From: Mucidula mucida
Taxonomy: Eukaryota; Basidiomycota; Agaricomycetes; Agaricales; Physalacriaceae
Direction: 5' to 3'
DNA length: 64,000 nt
NCBI GenBank assembly: GCA_015501055.1
Contig: JADNYV010000020.1
Span: 310,001 to 374,000 of the forward strand
The notes beneath the pieces were generated by a model. It was given only the letters and a program-made list of their open reading frames with translations. It searched no databases and was not told the DNA's origin. The translations under genes were made by a program, and so were the position numbers. Shown piece by piece: positions 10,273 to 23,100 of the stretch. Position 1 is the stretch's first letter; each line of letters begins with the position of its first letter.

Positions 10273-11858
10273 CTAACTGGGAGAAAAATTGGGAAAATGG
10301 CAACTCAGTTTGTAGTTGAGGTCCTGCACCGTGAAGGTTTCGTAACGGACTCGGAAGTCCCAGTGATCCAAGAGATGCAGCAACAGCGGTTTATGGACGT
10401 CCACGACGTGATTGTCTCGGATGAAGGTGTCATTGGCATCGATAACAAGTTCGCCATTTTCCTGGCCGTGCAGGATGCTGGATTATCATTTCAGCATATA
10501 CCAAATGAGCGATAAATAGAGGAAACGTACACGCAGACCTTGCACATGTAGATGTGCTCGTGCTCGAAATACGCAAATTCGATTTTCTCATGGGTGACGG
10601 AGTCGTAAATAGCTGGTAAAGGGTCAGATAACAAAGACAGAAAGACAGGATGCTTATAACTCACACATGAAGGCATCGCGTTGTGACTCTGACAGACCCT
10701 CGAGAGCTGGGGCAGTAGGATACACAGGTGATGGAGACTTTGAATATTCTGGTACCCGGATGTAAGGGGGCCTTCTACCGATACCACCACAGCTTCGGAG
10801 TAGGGGGATGGTCATTGTCTTGGGTAGGAGTAGGAGATGGGGGGTAGTCCAGTTGCCATAGTGGATCATCATCCACATGGGTTTGACAGAGGTGCTCGCA
10901 GGCACCGGAATATGTTGGATGTCGTCGTCGTCGTCATCATCGATGCCTGTGAGATCAATGACATTGGTCGCACTCGCGCCAGCTGAAGATGCGACATGGA
11001 CGCCGGCTCGATGGGCTCGAGCTTGACGGCCTTGCCCTTCCCTTTCTCATCGCGTGACTCTGGCTTGCGTGAGACGGAGTGGCTGGGAATGCACTCGTAG
11101 GTGACTTGAGAGGCGAGTTGAGAACAATTCCGCTTTTCCGGCGTTTGGAGGAGGAAGGCTTGAGTGTCTTGCGCAAATCGCGCAGGTCGAGACGCGGTCC
11201 GTCGGGCGACGGCGGGCTCCCGAATGAGGTAGAGGGAGAATATGGTGGAGGGGTGGGGTGGAAGGTGGAGGAACAAAGGTGGAGGGCATTGAGAGTGGAG
11301 GAGCCGAGATGGAGGTGGAAGGAGGAGGACAAAACGAGGTGGATGGCATTGACGGTTCCAGAGCAAGAGTCATCTTCTGGCGCTTCGGCGGCGGATTGGA
11401 GGGGTCCTCCTTTTCGCGTTTCTTCGCGGTACTAACCCGTCTCTTCTGTGCGGCCTGTAGGATATCGTGCGAAGACTCTGTTCCAAACTCAACGCCCAAA
11501 GTCGATTACTGAAAGAGAGAAAACACGCACGTCCACTGGAACCGCTCCCTTTCGCGACCGAAGTATTAAACCAGCCGTACCTGTGGATGTTTGACCACAG
11601 AACGTGGTCTGGCGCGTGCGGATGGAACACTAAATACCAGTCGTCCTTCTTTGACGGACCAGCCCACACCTTCCACCCATCGCTCACACGCCCATACAGC
11701 CTCAGCTTCTTCTGAATCGTCGCCAAATACACATCGCCTGGCGAGCCCAGCGTCCCTGGCGGCTCGCAGTCTTTAAAGTACACCTTCACCTGGGACGCCG
11801 TCTCGCCCACTGCGAACTGTAGGTCCTCGTACTCGAACTCGCGACCATTTCCAGACAT
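10273..11858 (-). CDS. Unrecognised protein: N-terminal globular domain, basic/proline-rich middle, C-terminal CxxC region
   Basis: Starts at ATG 11858. The first exon encodes a compact, tryptophan-rich domain (EFEYEDLQFAVGETASQVKVYF; GPSKKDDWYLVFHPHAPDH; LWSNIHRYGWFN). A disordered basic middle follows, with lysine/arginine patches (KKREKEDPSNPPPKRQK, KSSSKRRKSGIV-like) that look like nuclear localisation signals, and an acidic stretch (IDLTGIDDDDDDD) resembling a SUMO-interacting motif. The C-terminal part contains FAYFEHEHIYMCKVCV, then after an intron ILHGQENGELVIDAND and LLLHLLDHWDFRVRYE, ending CHFPNFSPS and a stop at 10275-10273. A nuclear, DNA- or chromatin-related role is a guess from composition only. 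I do not recognise the family, and exon joins in the middle are approximate. Confidence 0.6.
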
Positions 11859-12701
11859 TGCGCGACGCGTACAATGGTCGCCGGCCGTCTTTTCCTTTCA
11901 GATACGACGACGACGACGATCAAGACCTAAAGGAAGTAAGTAGTGCTTTGATTAGAGTCATGCCTAGCAAGTCCCAAAACGCCGGCCCTCAACCCGGCAG
12001 TTGGTGATGAACGCGTAGATAAGCGCGCTACTCTGTGAGTACATGTATGAATTCTGTGTATATTTATCAGTTCGACGTGTAGCTACGCGTGAACAACGCG
12101 TCGATAGGTGGAGATCAGAGTGATGGATCCCATCAACCGACCCCCTTGGACACCTGGACCCACAACGCATTTATAGTGCACCATACCCAAAAGCCGTACT
12201 AAGCGGGCATCGAGAAATCGATACGTACGTCTCGTGAATGAAGACTTACTATAGATCTTGCAATCTACGCCGAGTTACTGTCCTTGTCCTGCGGCGTACT
12301 AGTCTCTGATAGTAGATAATAGCCCAAACACTCAACCCAGAAGCATTGGCAAGATTCAGAAACATTCATATTCAAGTCCGTGCACACGGACAAACTACCT
12401 AAACTAACTACTGAAAATACATTGTCTTACAAGATACTGTCCACTGACATAGCGTGAGGGATGTAACGACAAGGGGGGGGACGTATTCATATACGTATAT
12501 GCAACGGAAAAAGCTGAGATTGCCTGAAATCAGAGGAGAAAAAACGGGGGAGGGGGTAGGGATATAATGTACATGTAATGCGCGATATAAAGAAGAAAAC
12601 GAGAGGATTGCAGAAAAAAGTTTCGAATCATGTTATTAGTGCACTATATAGAAAGTTTGCAACCAGAAAAAATTTCAAAACTATAATAGACAGAAAACGG
12701 T
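11859..12701. other. Intergenic region
   Basis: About 840 bases between the start of one minus-strand gene and the end of another. It contains a run of nine G around 12470 and A-rich stretches near 12590-12690. The part next to 12702 is probably the 3' UTR of the kinase gene. No gene or RNA recognised. Confidence 0.4.
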
Positions 12702-15700
12702 TCACTGTATGGCACAGTTGCCCGCCGACTTTGCTTTTCGATGTCGACGCGGGTCTTCGGGCAATCCCCCAGGAAAGTGGGTCTCTGCATCGCCCTCAGA
12801 CCGTCTCGAACCCGTTGTGATACGCGAAGCCGTTCTCTCGTCCATGGGAGAGAACGTCACCCGTGTTCCCGTGTCCGTCTCGGTCGCAGATAGCGCGGAT
12901 CTCCGTCCAGTACTCTCGGCCGCGGTAACAGCACTCCTCAAGCTAGCATTCGCACCAGTGCTGTTGCTCGACACAGACTGTGCCCGTTCTTTCCCCGTCG
13001 TCCTTCGCGACAACACCGCACCCTTGGATCGCTTTTCCGGAGAGGTCGACAGCGATCCAACATCCGAATCCGGTGTCAGATTACTGCGTGACCGTTTGAA
13101 CGCCCCGATAAATTTGAATGCAGTAGGCGGAGGTGACATGCTGGCGGGAGGTAGTGGTGGCGATTGCGGCGTATCAATGCTGCTACGAGGGGTATGCGTA
13201 TGGGCTACGAACGCAACGTCCGACATCGGGCTAGTCGAAGGTAGATGTTCCGCAGGATTCGAGTAGGCACTCCCGGAGTTCCCTTTCTCGGCGTACTGAG
13301 CATATAATAGCAGTTGAGCACGGAGATCGCATGTCGGCGGCGCATTCACCGCGCACTTGGAATGTGATATCAGACTGCATTGTGCACAAAGGACTGCACT
13401 CTTCTTAACGTTCAAGAGACACACACGGCACACCATGGCTAAATTAATCCATTGTCAGTTCGTTTCCATAGGCACACGACATAGACGTACGTTTACTGAA
13501 GCTGGTCTTGACAAAGGTATGTTCACGAGGAGAGATGTCGTTGTCGGCCATCGGGCCTTGAGGAACGGAAGAGTTGCACCTTCGACGTGGAGACGGTGGT
13601 GATGCCATATCCTCGTCAGCAGGATGCTCGCCGACGGGTGGCGTATCAGCCATATCAACTTGGGAGAGGAACCGTACAGCCTCAGACTTATGCAAATCTG
13701 CGCTGACTCGGCGGAGAAACGGTATACTATCTTGAGGACGAAGTTCCTATATATACGGGGTCAGCAACGAACGGGATCACAATTGTTGGTCACAGACCTT
13801 GTGAGCACCCCAGTTCTTCTTCAGCCATTGATGTTCGCACAACAAATCAGCACTAGGTCGCTGGGTCGGATCCTTGTTGAAGCACTGTCTCAGGAAATCC
13901 TCGAGCAGAGGCGTACAACCTTCGGGAATTGGAGGCATGTCGTCCTCAACGATTCGGAACATCACTGATGAAGGAATCAATTTAGATGATAAACACAATC
14001 ACCTCTAAACGCACCTGTCATGCTGTTGGCGATGTCACCGTAGGGCGGCCGACCAGTCAATAGTTCGATGACCGTGCAAGCCAAAGACCAAATATCTGAC
14101 TTGGGTGATGCGCCTTTTAACTCAATAACCTCAGGTGCCATCCAATTCGGTGTCCCGGCGACGTCTTTGATCTCCCTCTCCATCGCGCGCATGTTCAGAG
14201 AAACACCAAAGTCGGAGAGTTTGACATTCCCGGTCTTCGTCGTGAGGATATTCGCCGCTTTGAGATCGCAGTGAACGACGTCGCTTTCATGCAGGTAATG
14301 AAGTCCTTCAAGAATCTTCACCACGTAACTGGCGATCAGACGCTCGTTGAGTTTACCAAACGCCTTCAGGGTCTGGCCCAGGGAACCATTCTCTGCGTAT
14401 CTAGAGCGCCCCAATTAGCATCGAAAATCCAGGTAAGAGACTAAATTAGCTTACTCAAGAACGATACTCAGAGTATTCTCATCGCGGGCCATTCCCTCGT
14501 ATTTGACGATGCTCGGGTGCGACAAGCGTTTCACTAGATCCACCTCCCTCATCAATGTGGTAACCTCATCCTCCTTAAGACCTTCAAGCCGGATACATTT
14601 CACCGCCACCATCTGACCCGTGTTCAAATTTAACGCTCGGTACACCGAGCCAAACTGTCCACGGCCAATACAGTTGCCAAGTTGCTGGAACGCTTTGTCA
14701 ATAGGAAACGAAGTCTACCGCAAGGAACACTTACGAAGTGAGTTGGAGGCTTTCCATCTTCTCTGATGATGAGCGCCTTGCGGACAGCACTCCCGTCCAC
14801 AGCATCACGAGCCAGAAGATCGCTGGCGCTGGCGTTGCCGGTACCAAGGTTCACCATACTCTCGAACCGAGAACGAGCAGCAGGTTTGGCACCCATCTCA
14901 TCATACGAATTTGGACGAGGTCGACGACGAGAGGTTCCTTCGATATCACTCTGGAATCGACCACGTAACGGGCGATGTTCAGTAGCTGGAGCTGGATCAT
15001 CCCCCGACGATGAGCGCGATGATGCCGCCACAGGTGTATGCTCCCCGGACACAGTGCGCGGGAATGGAACCATGACCTCCTTATCGGAGCCCCGAGGCTC
15101 GTCGAGGCTTCCCCTGAGCACGTACGAACCATTGCGCTGAGGAGGCTTCGTGCTATGCCGACGAACCATCACCCGGCTTCCAGAAAGACCATCTGGACTG
15201 ATATCACGACGAGACGATTCTCTGGGGAGAAGAACAGAAGGAGTATCGACACTATGTCGAGCCCGATGTGAAGGTCGCCTTGGGAATTGCGGTAATGACT
15301 CGACACTCTCGTTACGCCGGCTTGCGCCGACGATGGCGATTTTTCGTGGAGGGGACGCAGAAATGGGAGAAGGTGAGCGGTCGTCTACGTTGTCGACTGA
15401 TGATTTGCTTGGATGAGGACGGTGATTGTGCGCTTGAAGAACGTCAAGGAAGTCGTCCGGCCATTTTCCTTTACCAAGGCGCAGTGCTGGGCGGTCAAAG
15501 CGTTCCCTCTCTGGTTCTACCTCAGCACGAATGGTTTTTGTACGGCCGACATGACCATGACCCCTGGAGCTCGACCCGCTATCCTCAGCCTCCTCTACTA
15601 CCCGACTGAGATCGATGACTGCAGCGTCGCTGAGCTTTCTGTCGTACTTCCCACCACTCGAATCCGTTCGGTTTCGAAGATCTTCGACGATCAGACTGCC

Positions 15701-18142
15701 CTCGGTGCGTGTTATCGAAGGCGATTCAGAGGTGGCTTCCGTTGTAACCGTCCGAATAGTCCCAAACTTATTAAAACTGGCTCGTCCAGCGTCTAGTAAG
15801 CTAGAAAACATCGTCCCAGTAGTTCCGGTCGTCGTGTCCGTCATGGCTGACGACGCAGTAGAATGTCGCAGGAAAGGGTCGGTAGAGGCCTCGTCCATGG
15901 ATTGGGGAACCGGAGATCTTTGTGGCGTTACCTTCTTTACAGCCCAGGTGAACAAGCCATGCCCGTCAGCTTCATCAGAGGCCTGCTTGGGGGGGCGATT
16001 ACGAAGAGGGGACTTAGGAGGTGGAGCGAGTATTGTTGGACCTTTATCCGGTCGATCATGGTCACCAACTTGACGAGTTTGAGCAGATGGACTGTCCTTG
16101 GAAACGCCTGCTTCACCGGGACTATTTGATCGAACTGTAGGTAAGCCAGACGGAGGGCTCCATCGTTTCCTCGCGGGTGACGGCTGTGGCGATGGACTCT
16201 GCGCATTCAAATTCGGGGAAGAGGAGGCGGCCCGAGAATTCGCACCCTGATATGGACTCGACGTCGAGGATTGGCGCTTGGCGTGTCCTGAAATGAACTT
16301 CGATCGATCAACAGGGGTCTCTTCTGCAAACTTGACTAATGCAATAATCGTTTTGGCAACACGAGCAAGCGACTCTCCGGTAGCTTCGATTAAGTCGTCG
16401 CGTTGAAACAGGTCCTCGTTGGCAAGCCCCCACGAGGAGCATGACGCCAAAAACTTGGTGATGTTCGATGTACGGACAAAGCCGTCCTCACGAGGATCAG
16501 GGCGAACGACAGAGCTAGCTCGGAGTTTGTTCATCAATCTACGGATTCAAAGAGCCCAAAGTTAATAACGCAACAAATGAAAATATTTCAAAGAGAACGC
16601 ACTGGCAAAGAACAAACCCGTCCCGCAAGGCTTCTGTAAACAATCTACGCTCCCGCTCTTCACCACTCACACTGAGACCACTGGACGAAAGGCCCCCTAC
16701 ATTCGATAGATTGCTTGAGCTACCAGCTGCCCCACTTTTGCCCCAAATGCGCTCCAAACGCGCCAAAGCCCGTGTCCGAACTTCGACCTCCTCCCAATCT
16801 CGTATTCCGGCCTCAGTGCGTCCAGCATGAACGGGAGGCTTGATGACCTCTTTGCACAGTAGTGTTGTCGCTGTACGAAGAATCTCTCGATGTTCCGGGT
16901 TCGAGGTCAAGGTAAGTGAGGCACTTGACATGTTGTAATGTCGATTCTGGACATAGGAACGCTGATTGGGCGAGATGGGACGGGGTCGGGCAGGAGATGG
17001 CGACTCTTCTCGACCAGACGGTCCGCGAGAAGCATCAATTGACGCTGGCGAGGGGAATCGATTGATGGACGGCGACCTGCATCAACCGATGGGCGTCGGG
17101 GGGTGGGACTGGGAGGTGTGATAGGAAGGTGGGATGATGATGATGAATTCAGGCCACGGTGAGTGGTCGGAGACACGACGCGGTTTCGTGATGTTGAAGG
17201 CGATCTAGTACGCATCGGACTACCCGTTCGGGGGCTCATACTAGGACGTGGCGGAGAAGAAGAGAGCGGAAGGTGGCCGGAGCTCAAAGCTGCCGACTTT
17301 GAGGAAATATGACCTAGCTGACCCCGAGATCGCGACATGGGAGTCGGCGTGCTTGGTGGACTGCTGGGCTCGCGGAATCTTGAGGGAGTCTCTGGCAGTC
17401 GGTCTATGGATATGCTGGATGGTGTGGATGGTATATTGATGGGTATTGATTTGGTTGCCCGATGTTTGTATACCGTTTCCCTTGACCCCGACACAGCCCG
17501 GCCATCGGTCAAGGCTGGCGGTGAGATCTGCGACTGATGACTGCTGTTTGCCCGCCGAGTTTTGTTCTTGGAAGGCGTGACCATGACAGAGCTACTTGAG
17601 GGAATGGGCGAGTGGGACTTGGGGTCGGACTCTGACGGTAGATGCAAGGATGGTGAGGACATGGAGCCTTGTCGTAAAGAAGGAGTTGTGAAACTGGTAA
17701 AACCTGCTTGCCTGACCTTCTCTACGGGATCTGGAGTCGGACTGGGAGGAAGCGGGGAGGGAGTGACAGAATCTCTACCACGACGGAAGCCAACGTTTGA
17801 GCCAAGTTTCCGAAGCATTCCGGATGGACGCTCCTTAACCTTGTGAGCGTCGTCGCTGGCACGCTCCTTGCCCTTATTGGAGTTTTGTGTGATGGTCGCA
17901 AACTCGTCGACGGGTAGGGGCGCCTGCTTCTTCGATCGAGTAGCTGTACGCAGAGACTGCTCGAGGGAGGATCGGATACGGTTGAACGGCTTTGAAGACT
18001 CCGCTGCTGCTTGTGTTGAAGACGAGGGTTGTTTTGAACGAGAGGACGAAGCAGTCGGAGGGGAACGCTGATGCGATGACATAGGGAATGGACCAGATAC
18101 AGAGACCGCAAGATTTGAGGACGTTAGAACTGCCGCCGCCAT
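12702..18142 (-). CDS. Cdc15/SepH-type protein kinase with N-terminal CH domain and C-terminal zinc finger
   Basis: A very large gene (about 1,500 residues). From ATG 18142 about 400 residues are Ser/Pro-rich and disordered. A calponin-homology domain follows (LCKEVIKPPVHAGRTEAG; RTRALARLERIW; LRDGFVLCQLMNKLR; ITKFLASCSSWGLANEDLF; DDLIEA). Then comes a second disordered block of about 480 residues, then the kinase: glycine loop GRGQFGSVYRA, VAVKCIRLEG (catalytic Lys), VVHCDLKAANIL, LSDFGVSLNMRAM, GTPNWMAPEVIELKG, WSLACTVIELLTGRPPYG. The HCD in place of HRD and the surrounding sequence are hallmarks of the Cdc15/Cdc7/SepH septation kinases. A C-terminal finger CRVCLLNVKKSAVLCAQC..HSKC resembles C1 or PHD fingers. 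The family drives septation and mitotic exit signalling at the spindle pole and septum. Between the first disordered block and the CH domain (about 16.93-17.08 kb) the frame changes without an obvious intron. Two separate genes are possible but less likely. Confidence 0.82.
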
Positions 18143-20163
18143 TGTGTAGAAACTGGGTCAAAGCTGGTCTGCACCGATGAATGTTGAGCACAATGATTCG
18201 CGTGCCGGCGTAAAAGGAGAGTAAGACCGTCGATCGGGACAAAGCGTGCTACCTACAGCAAAAAGCAAGTCAGCACGGCCGTCTGCAATGATGCCGAAAA
18301 CAGCAAAGATAAATGTAACAATGCCTCCGAACGGCGCTTCCCACTGCCAAAGGCTATCGGTGAAGCATACCGCGACAGAACGACTGGAAAGGCAAATTGG
18401 CCGAAGGGGGTCGTACCTTGCAAGCCTATGTTTGCTCGGTTTTCTACACCCAGTGTGCGAACTACGATGTTGCCAAGCACGCCGCTTGTCCGCTCACTGT
18501 GCCCAACACTGACGGTAGCGCTGAAGCAAGTGGGAATCGCGCAAGAATCGCTAGGTGGAGACCAGGGTCGGCTACCGGCACGAACGGAATAGTGACCCGA
18601 CGCACCTGGTTAGGCCTCAAACCGACAGATGCTTGTCGTCGTCGGCGTGTCTCGCTGTCGTCGTCGTCGTTCAACGTTGAGTCACCCAAGTCGACGCAGA
18701 CCGGAGCAGATGTGTGCCTGCAGAGGTAAAGTCGGAGGAAGGGACCAAGTTTGAAGCTTCGATCGGTCATACGCTATCACAGCATCTGTATGTACAGCGT
18801 GAATCGGTTCTCGGGAGCGAACTAATCTCTAAAATTTTCCCGTTTGCAATCGATTACGCTTAGTATTTTCCAAGGCTATGGCTGTACTTTACATCGTATC
18901 TGCTTTGTAGTTGGTGAAACAGCGGCCTCACATTTCAAAAAGAAAACAGTCAAATCTGCGATTTCATCACAGGTCATGATGAACAAAATGACGCATACGC
19001 GCATCAGCGATAGAGCCGTGCCGTGTGTGATACCCGAGTATCCTCCTGAACAATTCGGATGGAACCTGGGACGGAGGAGTATGTCTTGTTGAATTCTCCT
19101 ATCCCAACGCCACTGGCAGTTCTCCGTCCGACCAGATTCACCTCGGGAACCCAGACCAGGAAACGTATTTCACCCTTGATAGTGAAGCTGCACGAAGCCG
19201 ATAAGCTGTCAACCTGGGCTACAAGTTCAGCACTCAATTGCACAGAAAGGCGATCACGTGCATGAAATGAGGACGCGTTGTTCCCTTATGGGGCCACCAA
19301 ATCGATTTTTGGTCCGTTTTTCTCATAGATTAGAGGGAACGTGTTCAATGTCTCCGGTCACTTGTCCTGCTGAACAATCAGAAAGAACCGTTTTAGGCTA
19401 TCGCTTGATGTCGATTCCTTCGAAACGTTGTTCCTCTAGTGGTGGAAAGAAGCGTCTTTTCTCGGAAGCACATAATCTAGGCCGAGTGCGCATGACAAGA
19501 GCCCCAACGGCCTGATGGATGGGGTACGAGACAGTCGGAGAGACCTAACATGTCGTTGACGGTCCCCGAAGCCAGCACCAAGGAGAACATTTTTCTCAGA
19601 CATGGAAGAATGGTCCAGGGCAGGCAGATGCGCGCCACAGTCGAGCTGTCAGAAGATAATTAGATGACGCGGATGCCAGCATGAACCAGGAACGTTGAAT
19701 ACTTTTATTGCGACAAAACTTGACATGTGAGACTGGCCGCCCGCGAGCAATTATGTCAATCGAGGAGAGGACAGTTGAATAAGGTCGTCATACAAACCTC
19801 TAGACTAGGTCCTGGGGGCAGAGTGCAAACCGCAGAGTGGAGTTGAACGTAACTGAATGCTGAAAGTCTTGACGTGATCCGATCTAGAGTCTGGACGCAA
19901 ACACCGAGAGCCCCGAGAACGGAGTGTCGGCATTCTATGCAGACCAGAGGATGGTAGCCGGCCGTTTGTTCTGAACTGTAAATCCAGTCAACGAAAAAGT
20001 TCAGGCAGAGTGAACAGTGTTCTGAAACAGAGCACTGAACGCATGGCACGCAGTCCGGAAATGGACATGATGTCACGTGCCCGGATGGCATTGTTTGGTT
20101 GACTTCCCACGCTCCCACCCGAGTCATGCGCATCGCAGCAAAGAAGCTTTTCACCTGACGACG
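18143..20163. other. Long divergent intergenic region
   Basis: Two kilobases between the divergent kinase and PHD-SPOC genes. Short minus-strand ORFs at 18253-18480 and 18462-18770, and plus ORFs such as 19258-19515, show no conserved motif and no convincing splice chain. A CGTCGTCGT-type run occurs near 18660. It may hold long 5' leaders or upstream ORFs for both genes. I see no certain gene. Confidence 0.35.
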
Positions 20164-23100
20164 ATGAGCACCCGAACGACACGCGCCCAGGCCGTCGCCG
20201 CCTCTACTTCCGCCTCCTCGCCACCTCCAAAGCCGGTTGCCAATGTAAAAGGTCCTTCGACTTCTAACAAACAGGCCAATGCTCATCCCGAGAAGGAAAA
20301 TGAGAAGTCGGCTCCAAAACCCCGCACGAAGGCTGTGAAGCGCAGCAAGAAGGTTTACTGCACATGCAAAGGCTCTGACGATGGTCGGCCAATGATAGAA
20401 TGTGTCGAGTGCCAAGATTGGTGCGTTTTCTGTCTCCGACTCAGGCGCAGTTGCTCATTTCAATGGCTTTTTAGGTTTCATTTTTCATGCATCAATTTGT
20501 CCACTCGAGAAGCGGAAGACATTGGTGAGCATCGACTACGCAGACGTCAAACATGTTTGACGTATCTTTCGAATATTTGACTGACGTCTGTCTATTCTAG
20601 CTGCATATGTCTGTTCCTCATGCACCGACAAAACTGGACGCCACACAGCTAGTGAGTGTTTTTTATTTGTCTCCTCTAGCCTTAGCATACTTGTATCGCT
20701 TCGACGCTATCTTGAGTTCGTTGTCGCTGTGCTGTTGAATTTATGCGCCGCATGTAGTGAGTGTGGCTCAGTGCGTGAACACCAACACGTTTGTGTTCCC
20801 TTCCCTGCTGTCGTGGAGCCGTAATATAAACAGTAGACACGTACGGCAAGACAGCACACAATATAGCCATTGAAGCGCAATACTCTTTTCTATCTTCTCC
20901 AATTCGTATTGCCACAAATGAGTGTGTACTGATTCTATTGCTCTGTTTCAGTGAGCTGGGAGGGTATTAATGCTCTCGAGGACACGAGGGACGACACGCA
21001 CGCCAAATCTACGACCTTGAAATCTAGGAAATCGGTCATCGCCACAAAACCGAGCAGGTCTGATGATGAGGCAATATCCGAGTCTGGTAAAGAGGACAGC
21101 AGTGAGGACGAGTACATCTCAGACGACAACAAGCCCAAGCCCAAAGTACGTCTTGTTTGTACCTCCACTTGATCAACGTGCTAACTAGCCTCAGCGCACG
21201 GCCCGACGTCTTTCATACTCTTCCGAATCTGGATCCGACGCGCCTCGCAACAAGTCTCCCAAATCTATTTTGAAACGCAAAGCCCCCTCCCATTCGCAGA
21301 CCTTACACGTGTCGAAGAAGACGAAGACGACTGATTCGTACGATGACCCTACCAGGGCCTACTGTTTGACCAAGTTGGAAGAGGTTTTCCGCTCTATTTT
21401 TCTCAGATATTCACATGTAAATTTTGATGGTTCTGGCGCTGAGAGTGTGAACGAGGCAGAGAAGGCTTCTGCTGACGACGATGAAAAGGCTTTGGGTTCG
21501 GCGAAGCAGTTCGCAAAGGAGCTTGAGCACTGCATTTTTGAAATATACTGCGAGCCAGATAGTCAGCATGCTGGGGCAAAGTATAAGTAAGTTATACTCC
21601 TTTCCGTTCCGCTTCACAATAACTAACATGGTTGTCTATAGGGATCGTTTTAGGACGTTACAGTTCAATCTTAGCAAAGTTGATCGCGTCGTTCTTCATA
21701 AGCGCATAGTCTTGGGGCAGATTACACCCAAAGAAATATCTACGATGTCGTCAACTGATCTTGCGGACGAGGAAACGAAACAGTCCATCAAAATTGCTGA
21801 ACAGGAAGCATTGGAGCATTCAATTTTGCAGAAGACTACAGCTCCTCGTGCCAAGATCACGCACAAGGGGCTGCAGGATATCGAGGATGTTAATGGCGGC
21901 TGGCGTGATCGTGAACGCGAACGTGAGGCGGAAGAGCAGCAGCGTATGGAGCGCGAACGTCTCGCGAGATTGCGTGCCGCGCAGCAGACCCAGACGCGAC
22001 AGCGTACGGCATCTATGTCTATTCCACCTGAGTCACCCATTTCACCCACGAGCGCGTCGTGGGGTGCCCCGCCTCCTCTACCCCTACATGTAGCGAACGA
22101 GCAGAGCGCGACGCGTCCTCCCTTGTTCGAGCATCCTACGCTGGAGCTGCCCTCGGAGCCAGAGCTAAATCTCGCCGACCTCATTAACATTGACGATGAC
22201 CCCATGGTTGATGTCAAGTCAGGCGAAGATGGCGGTGCGGTTCGCAGTCCCCTCGGTGCCGAGATCCAATCTCCTGCCAATCCCTCTGCATCCCCAAACG
22301 TCGGTGTCTCCTCGCCTACCATAGCCATATCCCCATTCGCCCCTCGTCCTTCCCTGACCGATAACTCGAGATCCTCATCCTTTGATTTGAACTCGATATG
22401 GGGCTCTTCACAGCTAAAGGACGCGAAAATGGACGTGGAGCGCCCTGCTTCGGTGCACATCGATCAACCTGCGACACGCTCATTCGAGCCGGAGGTCACA
22501 GCCGTTGTGGCTGATGATCAAGATTTCGATATGTTTCTCGAGGAGAAGGAGCCAGAGCCACCAATGTCTACCGAGGACATCCAGGCGGCGTTCAATGCCA
22601 CAAAACCATATGGACGGGCAGGGTAAATATATTTTTATTTCGGAGCGTTTGACAGACCGTACTGACTAAACCTTTCTAGCTTACAATGCCCTTGGATTCG
22701 TCTATTCCTCAGGAGGCGCCTGTTGAAGCACGTCAGGCTGGTGGTCGGCCGATTGAGAGCGGATCGCCTTTGTGGAAGACGCTATTCCCATCCGATACGC
22801 TTACCATCGCTGGACGCGTGCCCGTGGCGAATTCCGCACAATTCTTGCTGCAAATACGAATGAATCCTTCTAAGGAGTTGATTGCTGCTGCGTTTTCACC
22901 GCTGGGCTCCAACGATAGTGAATTCAGACAGTTTTCGAACTTCTTGCTCACCAAAGGGTGGGTTCATTTCATACTAACCTGGTAACCCGTTGTTAATTTC
23001 ATCCTGTTTAGACGCCACGGACTTATTTTTCCTTGGGGCCAACGACCCAAAGAACATCATCCTGGCCGTGAACTGTACATTATTCCACTCTTGGCAGAAC

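Noticed and set aside
12709..13266. 185-residue plus-strand open frame
   Set aside because: Antisense of the kinase gene's C-terminal exon, which has a zinc finger and continues a well-supported splice chain.
17248..17846. Plus-strand frames opposite the kinase N-terminus
   Set aside because: Mirror of Ser/Pro-rich codons on the minus strand.
19756..20415. 219-residue minus-strand open frame with hydrophobic start
   Set aside because: It overlaps exon 1 of the Bye1-like gene, whose PHD finger is clear on the plus strand. No family feature.
21696..22460. 254-residue minus-strand open frame
   Set aside because: It is antisense to the TFIIS-domain exon of the Bye1-like gene, and its Ser-rich composition is that of a shadow frame.
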